Source of the DNA: Seminavis robusta
Taxonomy: Eukaryota > Bacillariophyta > Bacillariophyceae > Naviculales > Naviculaceae
DNA: 64,000 nucleotides
NCBI GenBank assembly: GCA_903772945.1
Contig: CAICTM010000001.1
Span: 1 to 64,000, forward strand
Reading direction: 5' to 3'
Part shown: positions 54,515-64,000 of the stretch, in pieces
Position numbering within the stretch: the first letter of the stretch is position 1
Layout: each line of letters starts with the position of its first letter
Notes under the pieces: generated by a model
Told to the model about the DNA's origin: nothing
Database searches by the model: none
The model's input: the letters and a program-made list of their open reading frames with translations, nothing else
Translations under genes and position numbers: made by a program

Positions 54515-55485
54515 TTAGTTGTCAAGGCTCTCAAGCAAAGAGATAAGTTCAGCTCTCTGAGCTTGAAATGCAGGAAGGGACACCGAATGCACCTTCAAGT
54601 TCTTTCGTGAAACCTTCAGGAGCGACTCGTGGTCGACGATTTGATCCTGGATCTTTAGCTTCTGTTGATTGATTGGAAACATCTTCCATTGCCGATCACT
54701 TTCCAGCTTGCGACAGACTTCGTTGAACTCAATGTTTGCAGCTTGAATCTTCCTGTCTCTATCCGCCAAGGCATCCTTACACTTGCTCTCGTACTCACTA
54801 TTCACAGCAGCTGCTTGCCGGTCCTTAACCTGCATTTCTTCGTTGCAACGACCCATGCCTGTTTCACTGTAGGTAATGTTGTCATTGTCTTGATCGACAT
54901 CACCTTTTGACAGAATGATCCGCTTTTACGTTAACGCCAGCTTTTCCTGGAGACCACGGCGACGCCCTTCGTTGGCGGAATCACAAATCCGTCGACGCCT
55001 GACGGACCGGATCGTCATATCGTAGTCATCATCGGTAAAGGCAGGGGCAGGGCGGCGGCGAGAGATTGATGAGCTTCCTTAGGTCGAACCAGACGTAGAT
55101 TCCAGCCCTTCATTACCAAAAGAGGGGCTTTCAAACGGTGGCTGAGCGGTTCCTGAGAATCCTGATGTGCGAAGGCCGTCCGAAGCGTCAAAGGACCAAC
55201 GATTGGACGTTGGCACGGTTCCTGCGCCATTCTGGTCCTGAGGGTTCAAATTTGACTGCGAAGACTGGAATTCAGAAAGAACGGCTTGTCCTTGAGGCGA
55301 TTGCAAGAAGGCCATCATTTGCCTGTGACAATTTATTTGAAAGACCGAACCATGCAATTAGTTTCGCGAACTCAAACAAGTACCGCACGATAAGCTTGTT
55401 CGAGCGGCAATTCTCTACATGGTACTTACGGATCCATAATATTACCAATTGGGGTGGTTGGATCATTTCTTTGAGTGGATGACAT
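54515..55485 (-). CDS. coiled-coil protein, three exons, with an in-frame TAA
   Basis: Exons 55485-55430, 55322-54930 and 54866-54515. Introns of 107 and 63 bp have GT-AG ends and keep the frame: IMD-P joins QMMAFLQSPQGQ, and EKLALT joins ETGMGRCNEEM. The 801-nt sum is a multiple of three. The N-terminal third is Ser/Gln/Asn-rich (LSEFQSSQSNLNPQDQNG), followed by a basic segment (MTIRSVRRRRICDSANEGRR) and a C-terminal coiled coil (KCKDALADRDRKIQAANIEF, then LISLLESLDN). One TAA at 55081-55079 lies in frame between STSGST and GSSSISRRRPAP. If real it ends a 103-residue protein, and the rest could start at the Met of MTIRSV; a nonsense variant or base error is equally possible. No family recognised. 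Confidence 0.5.
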
Positions 55486-58400
55486 GGTTAAAGCGAGGTA
55501 AGGAAGCAAGAGGGTTGAGAAACAAACCAACTGAAGGGTGATGAGGCGAGTGCGTTGTTAGCGCGTTGTCCAAAAAGTGAACGTTTCCAAGGATGGTGCC
55601 GGAAGTGGGTGAGGCTCCAAGGAGATCTCAGCCAGCTGAAAAAGGAAGCTGTAATTTGAGGAAAAGGGAATGGGTTTGATGCCAATTAGACAGTTTTCCT
55701 TTAGCCAGTACCATGGTACTAGCTAGCTAGTACTGTAGCAGCTACTAGGAGCAAAGGAAGAGGGAACCGGTTTGATGCCAATTAGACATTTTTATTCACA
55801 AACTACCCCAGAAAAGCACCATCATCATGTCATCACTTGTCTCTTGTCGCTTGGTCCCTTCCACCACAATCAAAGAGGAATTGAGGAATTGTTGCAATTG
55901 AAGCAAGGAATTACTGATCACAACGGACACAGCCCAGTGCCCTGTAATTGCCAGACCTGGTAGGCCTTGTAGGAATACCAACTAGAGTACCGGTATGAAA
56001 TGGGCGACTGCAGCAGTAGAGTTGTAGGATGTGAGAAAATTGCTCTGAGACCACCACACTGCAGTCAGACTTTCCTCACGATAAGACACAAACAACCAAG
56101 TACTGTGGCTGGGTGGTATGGATAGTTTCGATACCAACTAGGATACCAACAGTTTAAACAGTGCAATAAAAGTGGTTGGAGAAGAGAGTTTGCGTCGTAT
56201 GTGGACAAGTATGGCACAGTTGTTGGAATCCACGAGCAATCACTACTAGTACTGCTTCGGCTACATCCAGTCAGCAACCACTACCATTGCGATTTATCCG
56301 TCGATAACAGCGATTTATCCATCGACAAGCATTATCTATTAGCGACAACCAATTTGCAACACACAGCCAGGTAAGGAACCAGGAATGATGTCACTTTTGT
56401 TGTAGGATGTGAGACAATTGTTTACGTGGGCAACAATTCCATCTCCACAAAGAAGCACTACTTCCACTCATTTCTCCACAAGATGAGACCACACGACAAC
56501 CATACAATCCTTCACAACAATGTCATCCAACACACAGCACTTCTTTGCAGTAGTAGTTCCAACTAGAACTGCAACTTCCATTTTTATGGTAGCTTTCAGA
56601 TAGAATGAACTATTAGAAGTGTATCCCTCTGCCTTTGTGCAGTGTTGGCAATAATGAACATTCCAAACTCCTGAATTTACCTACTATTACTGGCAAAAAT
56701 CTTGACTGTTGTCTTCAAGATCTCGACTACGACTTTGCCCGGACTGGTGATATTGCTAGATTTAATAGAGCCTCGTCCATAGCAATTGAAAGCTGGTTCT
56801 CCGTAAATAGAAATCGGTCGACACCAGCCTCTTGTTATCCATAGCATTAGCTCGAAACGTTCATTCATCGGCCATAGGCTGTATAACAGATAAAACAAAA
56901 AATAAGGATGGGTTTTGCTTTCTGTGCTGAACTGCAGACAACCGGAGAGACTTACCCTGGTTCTCCAACTTGATTGTCAGCAACTGAAAGCCAACTGTCA
57001 TCCACGGAGACGGTCGACTATCAGCATCAACAATGAGGAGCATCCGCAATGAGGATACGGCACTAGATTCCTGATCATCATCATAGTCTTTCATAAAGCC
57101 CGGTACGATTTCAACGAGGATGGCTTTTAGTTCTGAACCAGAGACACTCTGATTGACTGGGGTTTGATGATAGCACCGTAGTATAAGAGGTGCGATCGAT
57201 AGATTGCCTTTTATCAATCCGAGCCGTCTAGTGAACAATTAAATACCATACTCGCATACCGGTCCATCATTGGTCCTCTCTGGCACTGAAAAAGATCCAC
57301 CATGGCAACCGTCGATCCGTAGAAGCACCGCAGCAAGTCCATCCTCCGATAGATCGTCGCTCCAGTAGATTGCACTCTGCATAGAATAGTAGCCGCTTGT
57401 TGCAAGCGTCGCTCCGTAGAAGCGGAGGCATCATAGTCATTCTGCGTCATGGTGGACTCAATCGCTCCGTCGTGAAAGAAGGAAGAAGTCACGAACGGAA
57501 GCTCCTATCATCGACCGATAGTCAAACGGCTGCTGCTGCAGCTAACCAAACAAGAGGTGCCTATCATGGTGAAGCCTTCTTCAAGAGGAGTGGCCGCTAT
57601 AAAGAAGAGAAGATAACATCATCTTGATAGAGCATAGGTAGAGAAATCGAAATATCGAAATAATGAACCGGAAGAGGAGCGGCTTCATGTTTATCAGTCG
57701 GCGGCCATCCCTCGTTGGTCCTCTCTTATGGTTCATGGGAATGAACGCACAAAGGTCATATCCACAGCTGCAACAACAATTTTCCACAAACAATTCCTAT
57801 GGCTAGTTATTGTACCAGAAGATGGAAAATTGAAGTTGTTGCTGGTCTACTGGTTCTTGTCTACCTGAAGGTTAAGAGAGAGTAAACAGTCAACCACTCC
57901 AACTCAACGACTGACTCTCCAACGCGAGAAACACAGTTAGTTCAGCTCCATACATTCCGCCATCAAAAACAGCGAAAGCTATGCTCTTTTCTCTTCTTCC
58001 ACAACGGCCGAAACACTCACAATCGCGGCATTGTGATGTCAACAACAACAGGTGCAGTCAATGGTGGCAACGACAACAACAACAAGAGTGAGTGGTACCG
58101 GTACCACCAACCAGAAGGGGTACGTAGCGGTTGGTTGCTGCCGCATGGCCGGCTCCTTGTGTACCAACACACACCCGCTTTCTGTCTTCTGTCAAGCTGT
58201 CAAGAAAGCATCTGTCTCTTCAGCGGTGCTTCAATGTTTCTGCGGGGCGGATGGTTGATACCCCCTGTTCTGTAAAGACAACAATCAATGATTCGATTCC
58301 CCCTTTCAGTTTTCATGTGGAGCAAGGACCATTACCAGGTGTATATCGCCCCATCTCATTTTCTCCCCGTAGCTTTTTCACAGCTGCTGGTTCTGTCTTT

Positions 58401-59313
58401 GTCAGATCTACCTCGTTCAGTGTACACAACAATAGGTGTGTGCTTTACCATGGCTGTGCCAACCTGCTCAAAAGCCTCCGTATACCTGATTGAAAAATTG
58501 GTCCTGCCACTGATATTTTCATAGTGAAGCCCTGCCAAAAAATGTTTTAACTAGCCCCCTTTGAAACCCCCATCATTAAGTCGCGAGGAAACCTCACGGA
58601 CAGTCGCACCAGGACATTCAAACGTGGCATACGAGCAAGCAAGCTCAGAGATTTCTGAGCAAAGATTTAATACTGTAGAGGAAATTTCTCATTAAGTAGT
58701 AGGCGTACTGCTAATAAGTAATGCTGACACTATTTAGCTATGTTTTAGTAAGCTAGTTGTACAGTGCACATCTGCAGTACCGGTATCGGTATTACGAGCT
58801 GTACTACTATGATAGTAGCTAGTAGCTACTCTAGTAGCTAGCAGCAGCATTTCCAATTTGCTGATACTAGTCTAGCTAGTACGCATGGTGTGATGTGTGC
58901 TGTTATTACTGACTGGCTATCTGGCTCCGTACCGGTAGGCAAGGTTGTTAGCTTGTTTGTGGCGTGTCCTTATTTGTTCAATGAAAGGTCAAAAAGGTAC
59001 TACACTGTAGTGTCGAAGGGGGAGATAAGGCTACCGATAGGCTATGCGTTACAGGCGCTGACTTGGGCGAGGCAGGCTCTGCAAGCTTTATCTTTTGGGA
59101 CCTATCATGCTCACTTACAAACTCCCAGGGGGCTTGATGCTCAACCAAAGAGGAAGACTTGCTACAGTAGAACCTTCCATTCGGTACACACATGTTCACA
59201 AAAGAATTATCAAGAATAACTCAAGAATACTGTTCATCTTGTTTCACAATGAAATCCAAGGGGAAGATTCGATCTAGCCAGCCAGCTTCTCTCCAGCTCC
59301 TATCCATGTACTA
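55486..59313. other. gene-poor region with repeats
   Basis: No protein gene recognised over 3.8 kb. Holds copy C of the dispersed repeat (56880-57790). A short direct repeat TTTGATGCCAATTAGAC occurs at about 55675 and 55773, and GTTGTAGGATGTGAGA at about 56023 and 56401. Open frames around 58033-58493 have no recognisable features. Confidence 0.4.
56880..57790 (-). repeat. dispersed repeat family, copy C (partial, diverged)
   Basis: Shares with copies A and B the blocks TTCTGTGCTGAACTGCAGAC plus AACCGGAGAG and ACCCTGGTTCTCCAACTTG (about 56920-56972), GATTTCAACGAGGATGGCTTT (about 57108), and CATCCCTCGTTGGTCCTCTC with ATGGTTCATGGGAATG (about 57705-57745). Order and spacing differ from A and B, so this copy is rearranged or composite. 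Confidence 0.5.
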
Positions 59314-60264
59314 CTACCACTGCCGCACCTTCAGATCAGAAAAGAACTCCCCAGTTGGTGGATTCTCCATGGTGGCTGGTAAAACAGCATTCTTGGCACC
59401 TTCTTCAGGCGGCCGCGGCCCCTTGTGGGAGGACATATCTGTGTCGCAGTACCCTGGGCAGCTTGCATTGACTGTGATTTGGTTAGTTGCTTCCTCACGA
59501 GCCCATATCTTGGTGGCAGCAATGAGGCCGAGCTTGGAGATACCGTAGTTGCTATTTGACCACCCTTTGGATATATGAGTGCCTGCTTGGACATCTTTTT
59601 CAAATTGATCGATGAGAGCCTTTAATTCTGGCATTGTCAGTGTGGGCGATGCAAATTGTTGCTGCAGTTCGGGGCTGAGCTGGGATAGATATCCTGATTG
59701 TGATGCCACATTGACGATCCTGCTATCTCTCGTGTGCTTCCCAGCTTGTCTCAACAAGGGAAGCATTGTTTCCGTGAATTCGACAGTACCACGAAAATTG
59801 ATGTCCAAGGTTGGCTTGGTCTGCTCGGTAAAGGGGGTCGGGTCGCTGTTTTTGAAAGCAATCGCCCCGTTATTCACAAGCACATCCACCTTGGCAGGAG
59901 GTCCTAGCAATTCTTCCAATTTAGTGCGAAACGACAGATGGCTTTGGCTATCTCCAATAGTCAGCGGCAAGCACGATGCTTTGACAGTCGATGGTAACAG
60001 CGGTTTCATCGTTGCCAGGGCTGCCTCACCCCTGGATACATCGCGACATCCCAAGACAATGTGCTCAAAGATGCCCGATACACCGAGTTGAAGAGCAATG
60101 AAGTACCCGATACCCTTGTTGGCTACGTCAACACAAGAACTAACGTCAGCGAAGAAACCTTTGCAAAAGCCTCAGGCCACTACCAGTCCCGTCCGTACAG
60201 GTACCCCAAAGATTTCCTCACCTCCTGTCACAACCGCGACGCGTCCAGCTGCAGTTGTCATCAT
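59314..60264 (-). CDS. short-chain dehydrogenase/reductase, carbonyl-reductase-like
   Basis: Exons 60264-60222 and 60122-59314 give 283 residues. The 99-bp intron (GTGAGGAA to GACGTAG) splits the cofactor motif; joined it reads VAVVTGANKGIGYF, the classical TGxxxGIG. Also present are VLVNNGAIAF (NNAG-type), the Ser site RIVNVASQSGYL, the catalytic YGISK, and CPGYCDTDMSSHKG. GCRDVSRGEAAL after the first Rossmann unit and an insert before the YxxxK helix match the carbonyl reductase (CBR1-like) branch of SDRs, which reduce carbonyls or quinones with NADPH. The exact substrate cannot be read. The start is one of two adjacent ATGs. No targeting leader is visible, so it is probably cytosolic. Confidence 0.9.
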
Positions 60265-61762
60265 AATGGTACCACTGATAGGTCCCGAGATGTGTGAAAC
60301 TGTGGATAGAGCGGGCTATGGGTGGGTGTCTCCTGTTGGATCCTGCCTACGCTGAACTCGTAGAATACTCCTGGTAGCTACTACCGGTAGAGCCTATCCG
60401 CGTTTGCTGCTTGCTTGCACTGAAGCTTCGTGATAAAATTTAAGGGCGCAGGCCCTCATAGATCTCTACTACTACCTAGTAGAGTCGAGTCGAGTCGAGT
60501 CGCAGGCAGCCATCCTCGCTTTTCTTCTTTCCCAAGCTAGCTTTAGACAGGTAGATGCGGTAAATATAGGGTTAAAGAAACGCTTCACTCTCGATATTTG
60601 AATGAAAGATTGTTATATTGCCGCATCTACCTGTATTCCAAAGCTGTCCTGGTGATACGCTGTACCGTTGCTCTGTGAAAAAGCTGCAAATTAAAAGTTC
60701 TTTCAAAGTAACGGTACCGTACATGTATGTACTTTAGCAGTTACATGTACTTTAGCCCCGAAAGTCGTGCACCATGCCACAGCCACAGCCAATGGCGAGG
60801 GGGCAACTATACTAGTACCGTACGTTACCGGTACCGGTGCGGTACGTCTTATCTATTGATAGATCAGCATCCTGCTGCATAGTTTTCTTTTAATTAACGT
60901 TAAGAGGGTGAGCCTCATCACACTTTTTTACCAATGGCCAAGTGGGATCACATGAGATTTGTTTTTTCTGTTCTGGGGACTCTGTGGCGCTGGATGCAGG
61001 AACCCAGAGTGGCTCTGGGCCAGCGAGAAGTTTGCATATTACATATTACATGGTCCGTGCTCACTTATTTTTACCAGTGAGCGTCTCTCATGTGTGACCG
61101 TCGGCTCCGCTGCTCCACTAGTTCGTTCCGACCAGACGTGACAATCGGCTGTTCTTAACGTTTTGGCGGGCCATAATCCTTCTCTCTCGAACAGGACAAG
61201 TACCGGTACCAGTACAGTACCCTGACCCGGTACCGGTACCGGTGCAATACACGTACACTTAAACACCGCACTTTTTGGCATGCCAAACATGATTCGATTC
61301 GATTTATCATTCGTGGATACCCGTACTTTTACGGTACGAGCATGGCAAGTTTGTTCGCTGGGTGTGCATGATAATGATCTGAATGAATCGAATCGAATCT
61401 ATCCCAAGTCCCCCGACAAAGCCAAGTTTTCACAAGTCGCCATTTGAGCCTGCTCCACCAGTGTTCTCTTCGGAGCCTCAGCTTCCTTTGTGGATACCCG
61501 TAGTAGTAATTTGCTCGATTGGTGGTAAATATGTTCCTGTACCTGGCAGCAAAGCTTTGGTTTCTTGCATACCGGTATGTAGCTAACTTGGCCATTGGTC
61601 CCTTCACAAGTGGACAAACCGCACTGACGAAGAAAAGAAAACTATGATGAGCTCACAATCTCAACTTCCAAAAGCAGAAAACAACTCAAAAGATAATCTG
61701 GACTAAGAATCCAAACCCTGAATCCAACCAAACTACCATACCGTAACACAAACAACCAAACA
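60265..61762. other. intergenic region
   Basis: No gene recognised apart from the foldback element at 60547-60634. A GAGTC pentanucleotide run lies at about 60483-60502 and dense ACCGGTACC palindromes at 60825-60842 and 61200-61245. Confidence 0.4.
60547..60634. mobile_element. 88-bp foldback element, MITE-like
   Basis: Perfect 14-nt terminal inverted repeats, ACAGGTAGATGCGG (60547-60560) and its complement (60621-60634), enclose an AT-rich middle containing TAAATATAGGGTTAAAG. A related element lies at 62466-62546. Small size, inverted ends and a second copy fit a miniature non-autonomous element; no target-site duplication is clear. Confidence 0.6.
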
Positions 61763-62293
61763 ATGATCTCCCGTATCTTTTCTCTCCCCCTGGCTCTCCT
61801 TGTACTCTTGGCAACAATGCATTCTTCTTCTGCCTGCTTCTTTTGTGGTATTACCCAAATCTTTGATAAACCAAATGATGTGAAAATTACAATCTACAAC
61901 CAGGCTGCCAGTTATGAAACAATTAGAGTTTTTGATGGGACAGATGATGTTTTGGCAGTTGCACGAGCTCCTATGCCAAACCTTCCGCCTGGTTGGGAAT
62001 GGACACCATCATGCAAGTGCTTACACTGCAACTTTTGCAAGGTCAAGCTTGATGCCCGAGATGACGGCACTTATTGGTCAGTCAGTGACGGCGACTCCCT
62101 GTATGTCTTCAACCTTCAAAGGAACCCAAACTATGCTGTCACTGCTGGTTTTTCTCTCCCCGCCCCTGGAACCCGACGCATGGAACTGGATAATGATACT
62201 GAGATTGTTCTTGTCCCCAAAGCACATGCTGATGCCTTTGAAGAAGCTAATGGCCTACGTGGTGCTTCCAACTTGAAGAAGAGCAATTTGTAG
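61763..62293 (+). CDS. small Cys-rich secreted protein, unknown function
   Basis: 176 residues with a signal sequence (FSLPLALLVLLATMHSSSA) and a Cys-rich mature start (CFFCG). A second cluster, CKCLHCNFCK at about residues 83-92, could bind metal or form disulphides. The rest alternates hydrophobic and polar residues like a beta-rich fold (DVKITIYNQAASYETIRVF; YWSVSDGDSLYVF). The C-terminus is charged. The 5' leader is A/C-rich with CAAACAACCAAACA just before the ATG. No family recognised; secretion is inferred from the signal only. Confidence 0.7.
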   Translation: MISRIFSLPLALLVLLATMHSSSACFFCGITQIFDKPNDVKITIYNQAASYETIRVFDGTDDVLAVARAPMPNLPPGWEWTPSCKCLHCNFCKVKLDARDDGTYWSVSDGDSLYVFNLQRNPNYAVTAGFSLPAPGTRRMELDNDTEIVLVPKAHADAFEEANGLRGASNLKKSNL

Positions 62294-62465
62294 ACAACCA
62301 CTACTAGTATTCTGCGGGCCAAGACAAAGACGTGTTCAAGAAGGAATATTTGTAGAGGTTCTAAACTAACACACAAAGAAATTAAGACGCCAACAATCAG
62401 GCAGTCTACACGAGGATCAAGCCACATAATATCTATGCGTTGTACTGGAAGACATTTTTTGATCC

Positions 62466-62546
62466 GTAGTTGAGGTAAATATAGGGTTAAAGATATGTTT
62501 TACTCTTAATTTTTGTATGCAAAGTAGGCTTTACCGCTCCTACCTG
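62466..62546. mobile_element. second, diverged copy of the foldback element
   Basis: Contains GGTAAATATAGGGTTAAAG like the element at 60547-60634 and ends in TTTACCGCTCCTACCT, an imperfect complement of its own left end. Terminal repeats are more decayed than in the first copy. Confidence 0.5.
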
Positions 62547-62784
62547 AAATTCGAATTTGTCTTCCTGAACCACCAAAATTCTCTGACAGGAGCGTGCCGT
62601 GTTTGGGGCAGGTTCGCTACAGGAGGGAGTTTGAAGCATTGCACGGTTGTACTGGTATGTGCATTCGACCTCAGCGGAAAAAGGCATCAAGAGGAATGCC
62701 CATTTTACTGCGTCGTGCATTGGCGTTTCGCAATCCTCATGCTGCCATTTCCACAGGTACCATCCCACAAAACAAGCAACGCCG

Positions 62785-63961
62785 CTAAGCCTCGCTCCAC
62801 CAGTTTCCACTCTCCAATCGTTCGAACAGCTCCTTGGCTGGTTGCAAACCACCGAAGCTCAGCAGCTTCAAGTTCCGAAAGATCATGCGCTTCCTCGCAG
62901 TCACTGTCAGATCCTGTAGATCCGTAAGCTTTCTTTGCTGACTTTCAGATGGGGAAAGGACTGGGTTGGCTTGAATTAGCTCCAATGAGGTTCCATAGAG
63001 GCCTACAAGATTCATCTGCATTCTACTCTGGGTGGTTTATTGAGGGCGCGAGCCATCACATGAAGCATGCTGTCAAGCTTGTCGGTGGGATCTCGCACAA
63101 ATGACATGGCTCTGCAATAGGTACGACACGTCTTTGGGGCTTCACTCACATTGTCCTGGTAGTCAATGACGAGGAAGCCTTCCTTGGAGCCAATGTTGTC
63201 CGGCATCCCTTGTGGGTTGCAAACCATAAACTTGATTCCAAGAGACCCCGTTTCGAGGATGGCAGATACTTGGTTCAACGCCTCTCTATCGTCCGAGACA
63301 AACTTGATGTAGTCCTCGCAAAACCAGTGGTCTGGAAACTCCATCCATGCACCTGCATGGACTCCTGAACACGAGTTGACTGTGTAGACACCAGGCCACA
63401 TGTTGATGGCAGCCACCAGTGACTCGACCCCAGCATGTAACCCGTATCTACGTCCTTCCACGTAGGTGTCAAGATGGGGTCCAGCATGTCCAAAGACTAC
63501 AGTACATCCTCCTTCTCATCAAAGTAGTGATTGCGAAGCAACTGAAATTCTTTGAAAGCCGTGTCGATGAAGACATCGAGGTTACCTGGACAGCAGATCC
63601 TGGCCACTGTCTGGCAGAACTGATTGTTGGGAATCTGCTCGATCCGTCCTTGAGCCATCAAGGCCATTTTTTGTTCCACGGGCAAACAATAAATGTTTTG
63701 GATGGCTATAGATAGTAAATCTTCTCGGCACATGCGTTTGTGGTTTCGGGGAGACTTGTAGTCGAGTACCTGACAAGCTTTGGAGCAATACCAGACTCGC
63801 TTGCACTTGGAACAACGCTTCAGGGCGTCAATCTCAAATTCATCTCCGCATCCATGACATCGTGCCTCGCTCGAAACCTTGCATCGCTGGGATGGATCAT
63901 TGGAGGGTGACGGATCCGGCAACTGTTCCAGCCCAGCCGCATATTCTTCCATGTTCGGCAT
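62785..63961 (-). CDS. MYND zinc-finger protein with frame breaks
   Basis: The first open frame (63961-63497, starting MPNMEEYAAG) carries a MYND finger at about residues 34-77: CHGCGDEF, CSKCKRVWYCSKAC, HKRMC, with the usual Cys/His spacing. MYND fingers bind proline-containing peptides. The protein appears to continue in a second frame (VVFGHAGPHLDTYVEGRRYG to ALNKPP), which has TVNSCSGVHAGAWMEF and DHWFCEDYIKF, and in a third (QSRMQMNLVGLYGTSLELIQ to NWWSEA, stop at 62785). Each junction (near 63508 and 63026) needs one extra base. With no splice signals obvious there, either the gene is damaged or the sequence has base errors. The middle block is not a family I recognise. The frame is open to the window edge, so a longer N-terminus cannot be excluded. 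Confidence 0.65.
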
Positions 63962-64000
63962 TTGGAGATTGGAGATACCGGTTGTTTTTGCTGCTACCGG

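Noticed and set aside
55486-59313. Open frames of 60-120 codons (for example 58131-58493)
   Set aside because: Several overlapping frames of equal length with no signal, domain or splice support.

Overview
The window looks like nuclear DNA of a raphid pennate diatom, closest in style to Seminavis robusta; that species name is inference from gene style, not a proven match. The signs are short GT-AG introns (about 60-170 bp) in otherwise intron-poor genes, a transmembrane LRR protein with a long N-terminal tail of the kind expanded in pennate diatoms, a predicted plastid preprotein with an ASAF-like signal junction, long disordered Ser/Gln/Asp-rich proteins, and intergenic DNA littered with ACCGGT and CTAGCTAG palindromes. 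There are no operons; genes lie on both strands with 0.3-4 kb gaps.

Layout. 0-6 kb: a decayed LRR gene (+) beside a nearly complete LRR transmembrane gene (-) with six exons and single-base frame breaks near both ends, then a TPR scrap. 6.4-13.4 kb: two paralogous, convergent, two-exon genes for large secreted or membrane-anchored proteins built from a repeated ~130-residue domain I do not recognise, joined by Pro/Thr/Ser linkers. 13.8-19.7 kb: an FCP1-type HAD protein, a plastid-type RelA/SpoT homologue and a small acidic protein. 20.3-21.8 kb: a Crinkler-like kinase gene broken by frameshifts. 23-26 kb: a disordered Ser-rich protein and a VIT/CCC1 iron transporter. 26-31 kb: gene-poor, holding a dispersed repeat, a tandem repeat and a three-exon small secreted protein. 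31.3-40.9 kb: a segmental duplication carrying two near-identical single-exon genes that fuse a cyclic-nucleotide-binding domain to a bestrophin-like channel domain. 41-43 kb: clustered palindromes and a 128-bp tandem duplication. 43.6-49.3 kb: a polytopic membrane protein and an auxilin-like protein with an N-terminal PH-like region and a C-terminal J domain. 51-55.5 kb: three little-known acidic, His/Lys-rich or coiled-coil proteins, one with an in-frame stop. 55.5-59.3 kb: repeats. 59.3-64 kb: a carbonyl-reductase-like SDR, a foldback element with a diverged second copy, a Cys-rich secreted protein and a MYND zinc-finger gene.

The genes do not form a pathway. The strongest candidates for something undescribed are the duplicated CNBD-bestrophin fusion (31.6-40.1 kb) and the inverted pair of repeated-domain surface proteins (6.4-13.4 kb). 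Several genes carry one-base frame breaks, often in short homopolymers, so base-level assembly error must be excluded before calling pseudogenes. Intron positions were worked out by eye from splice sites, frame and protein continuity.
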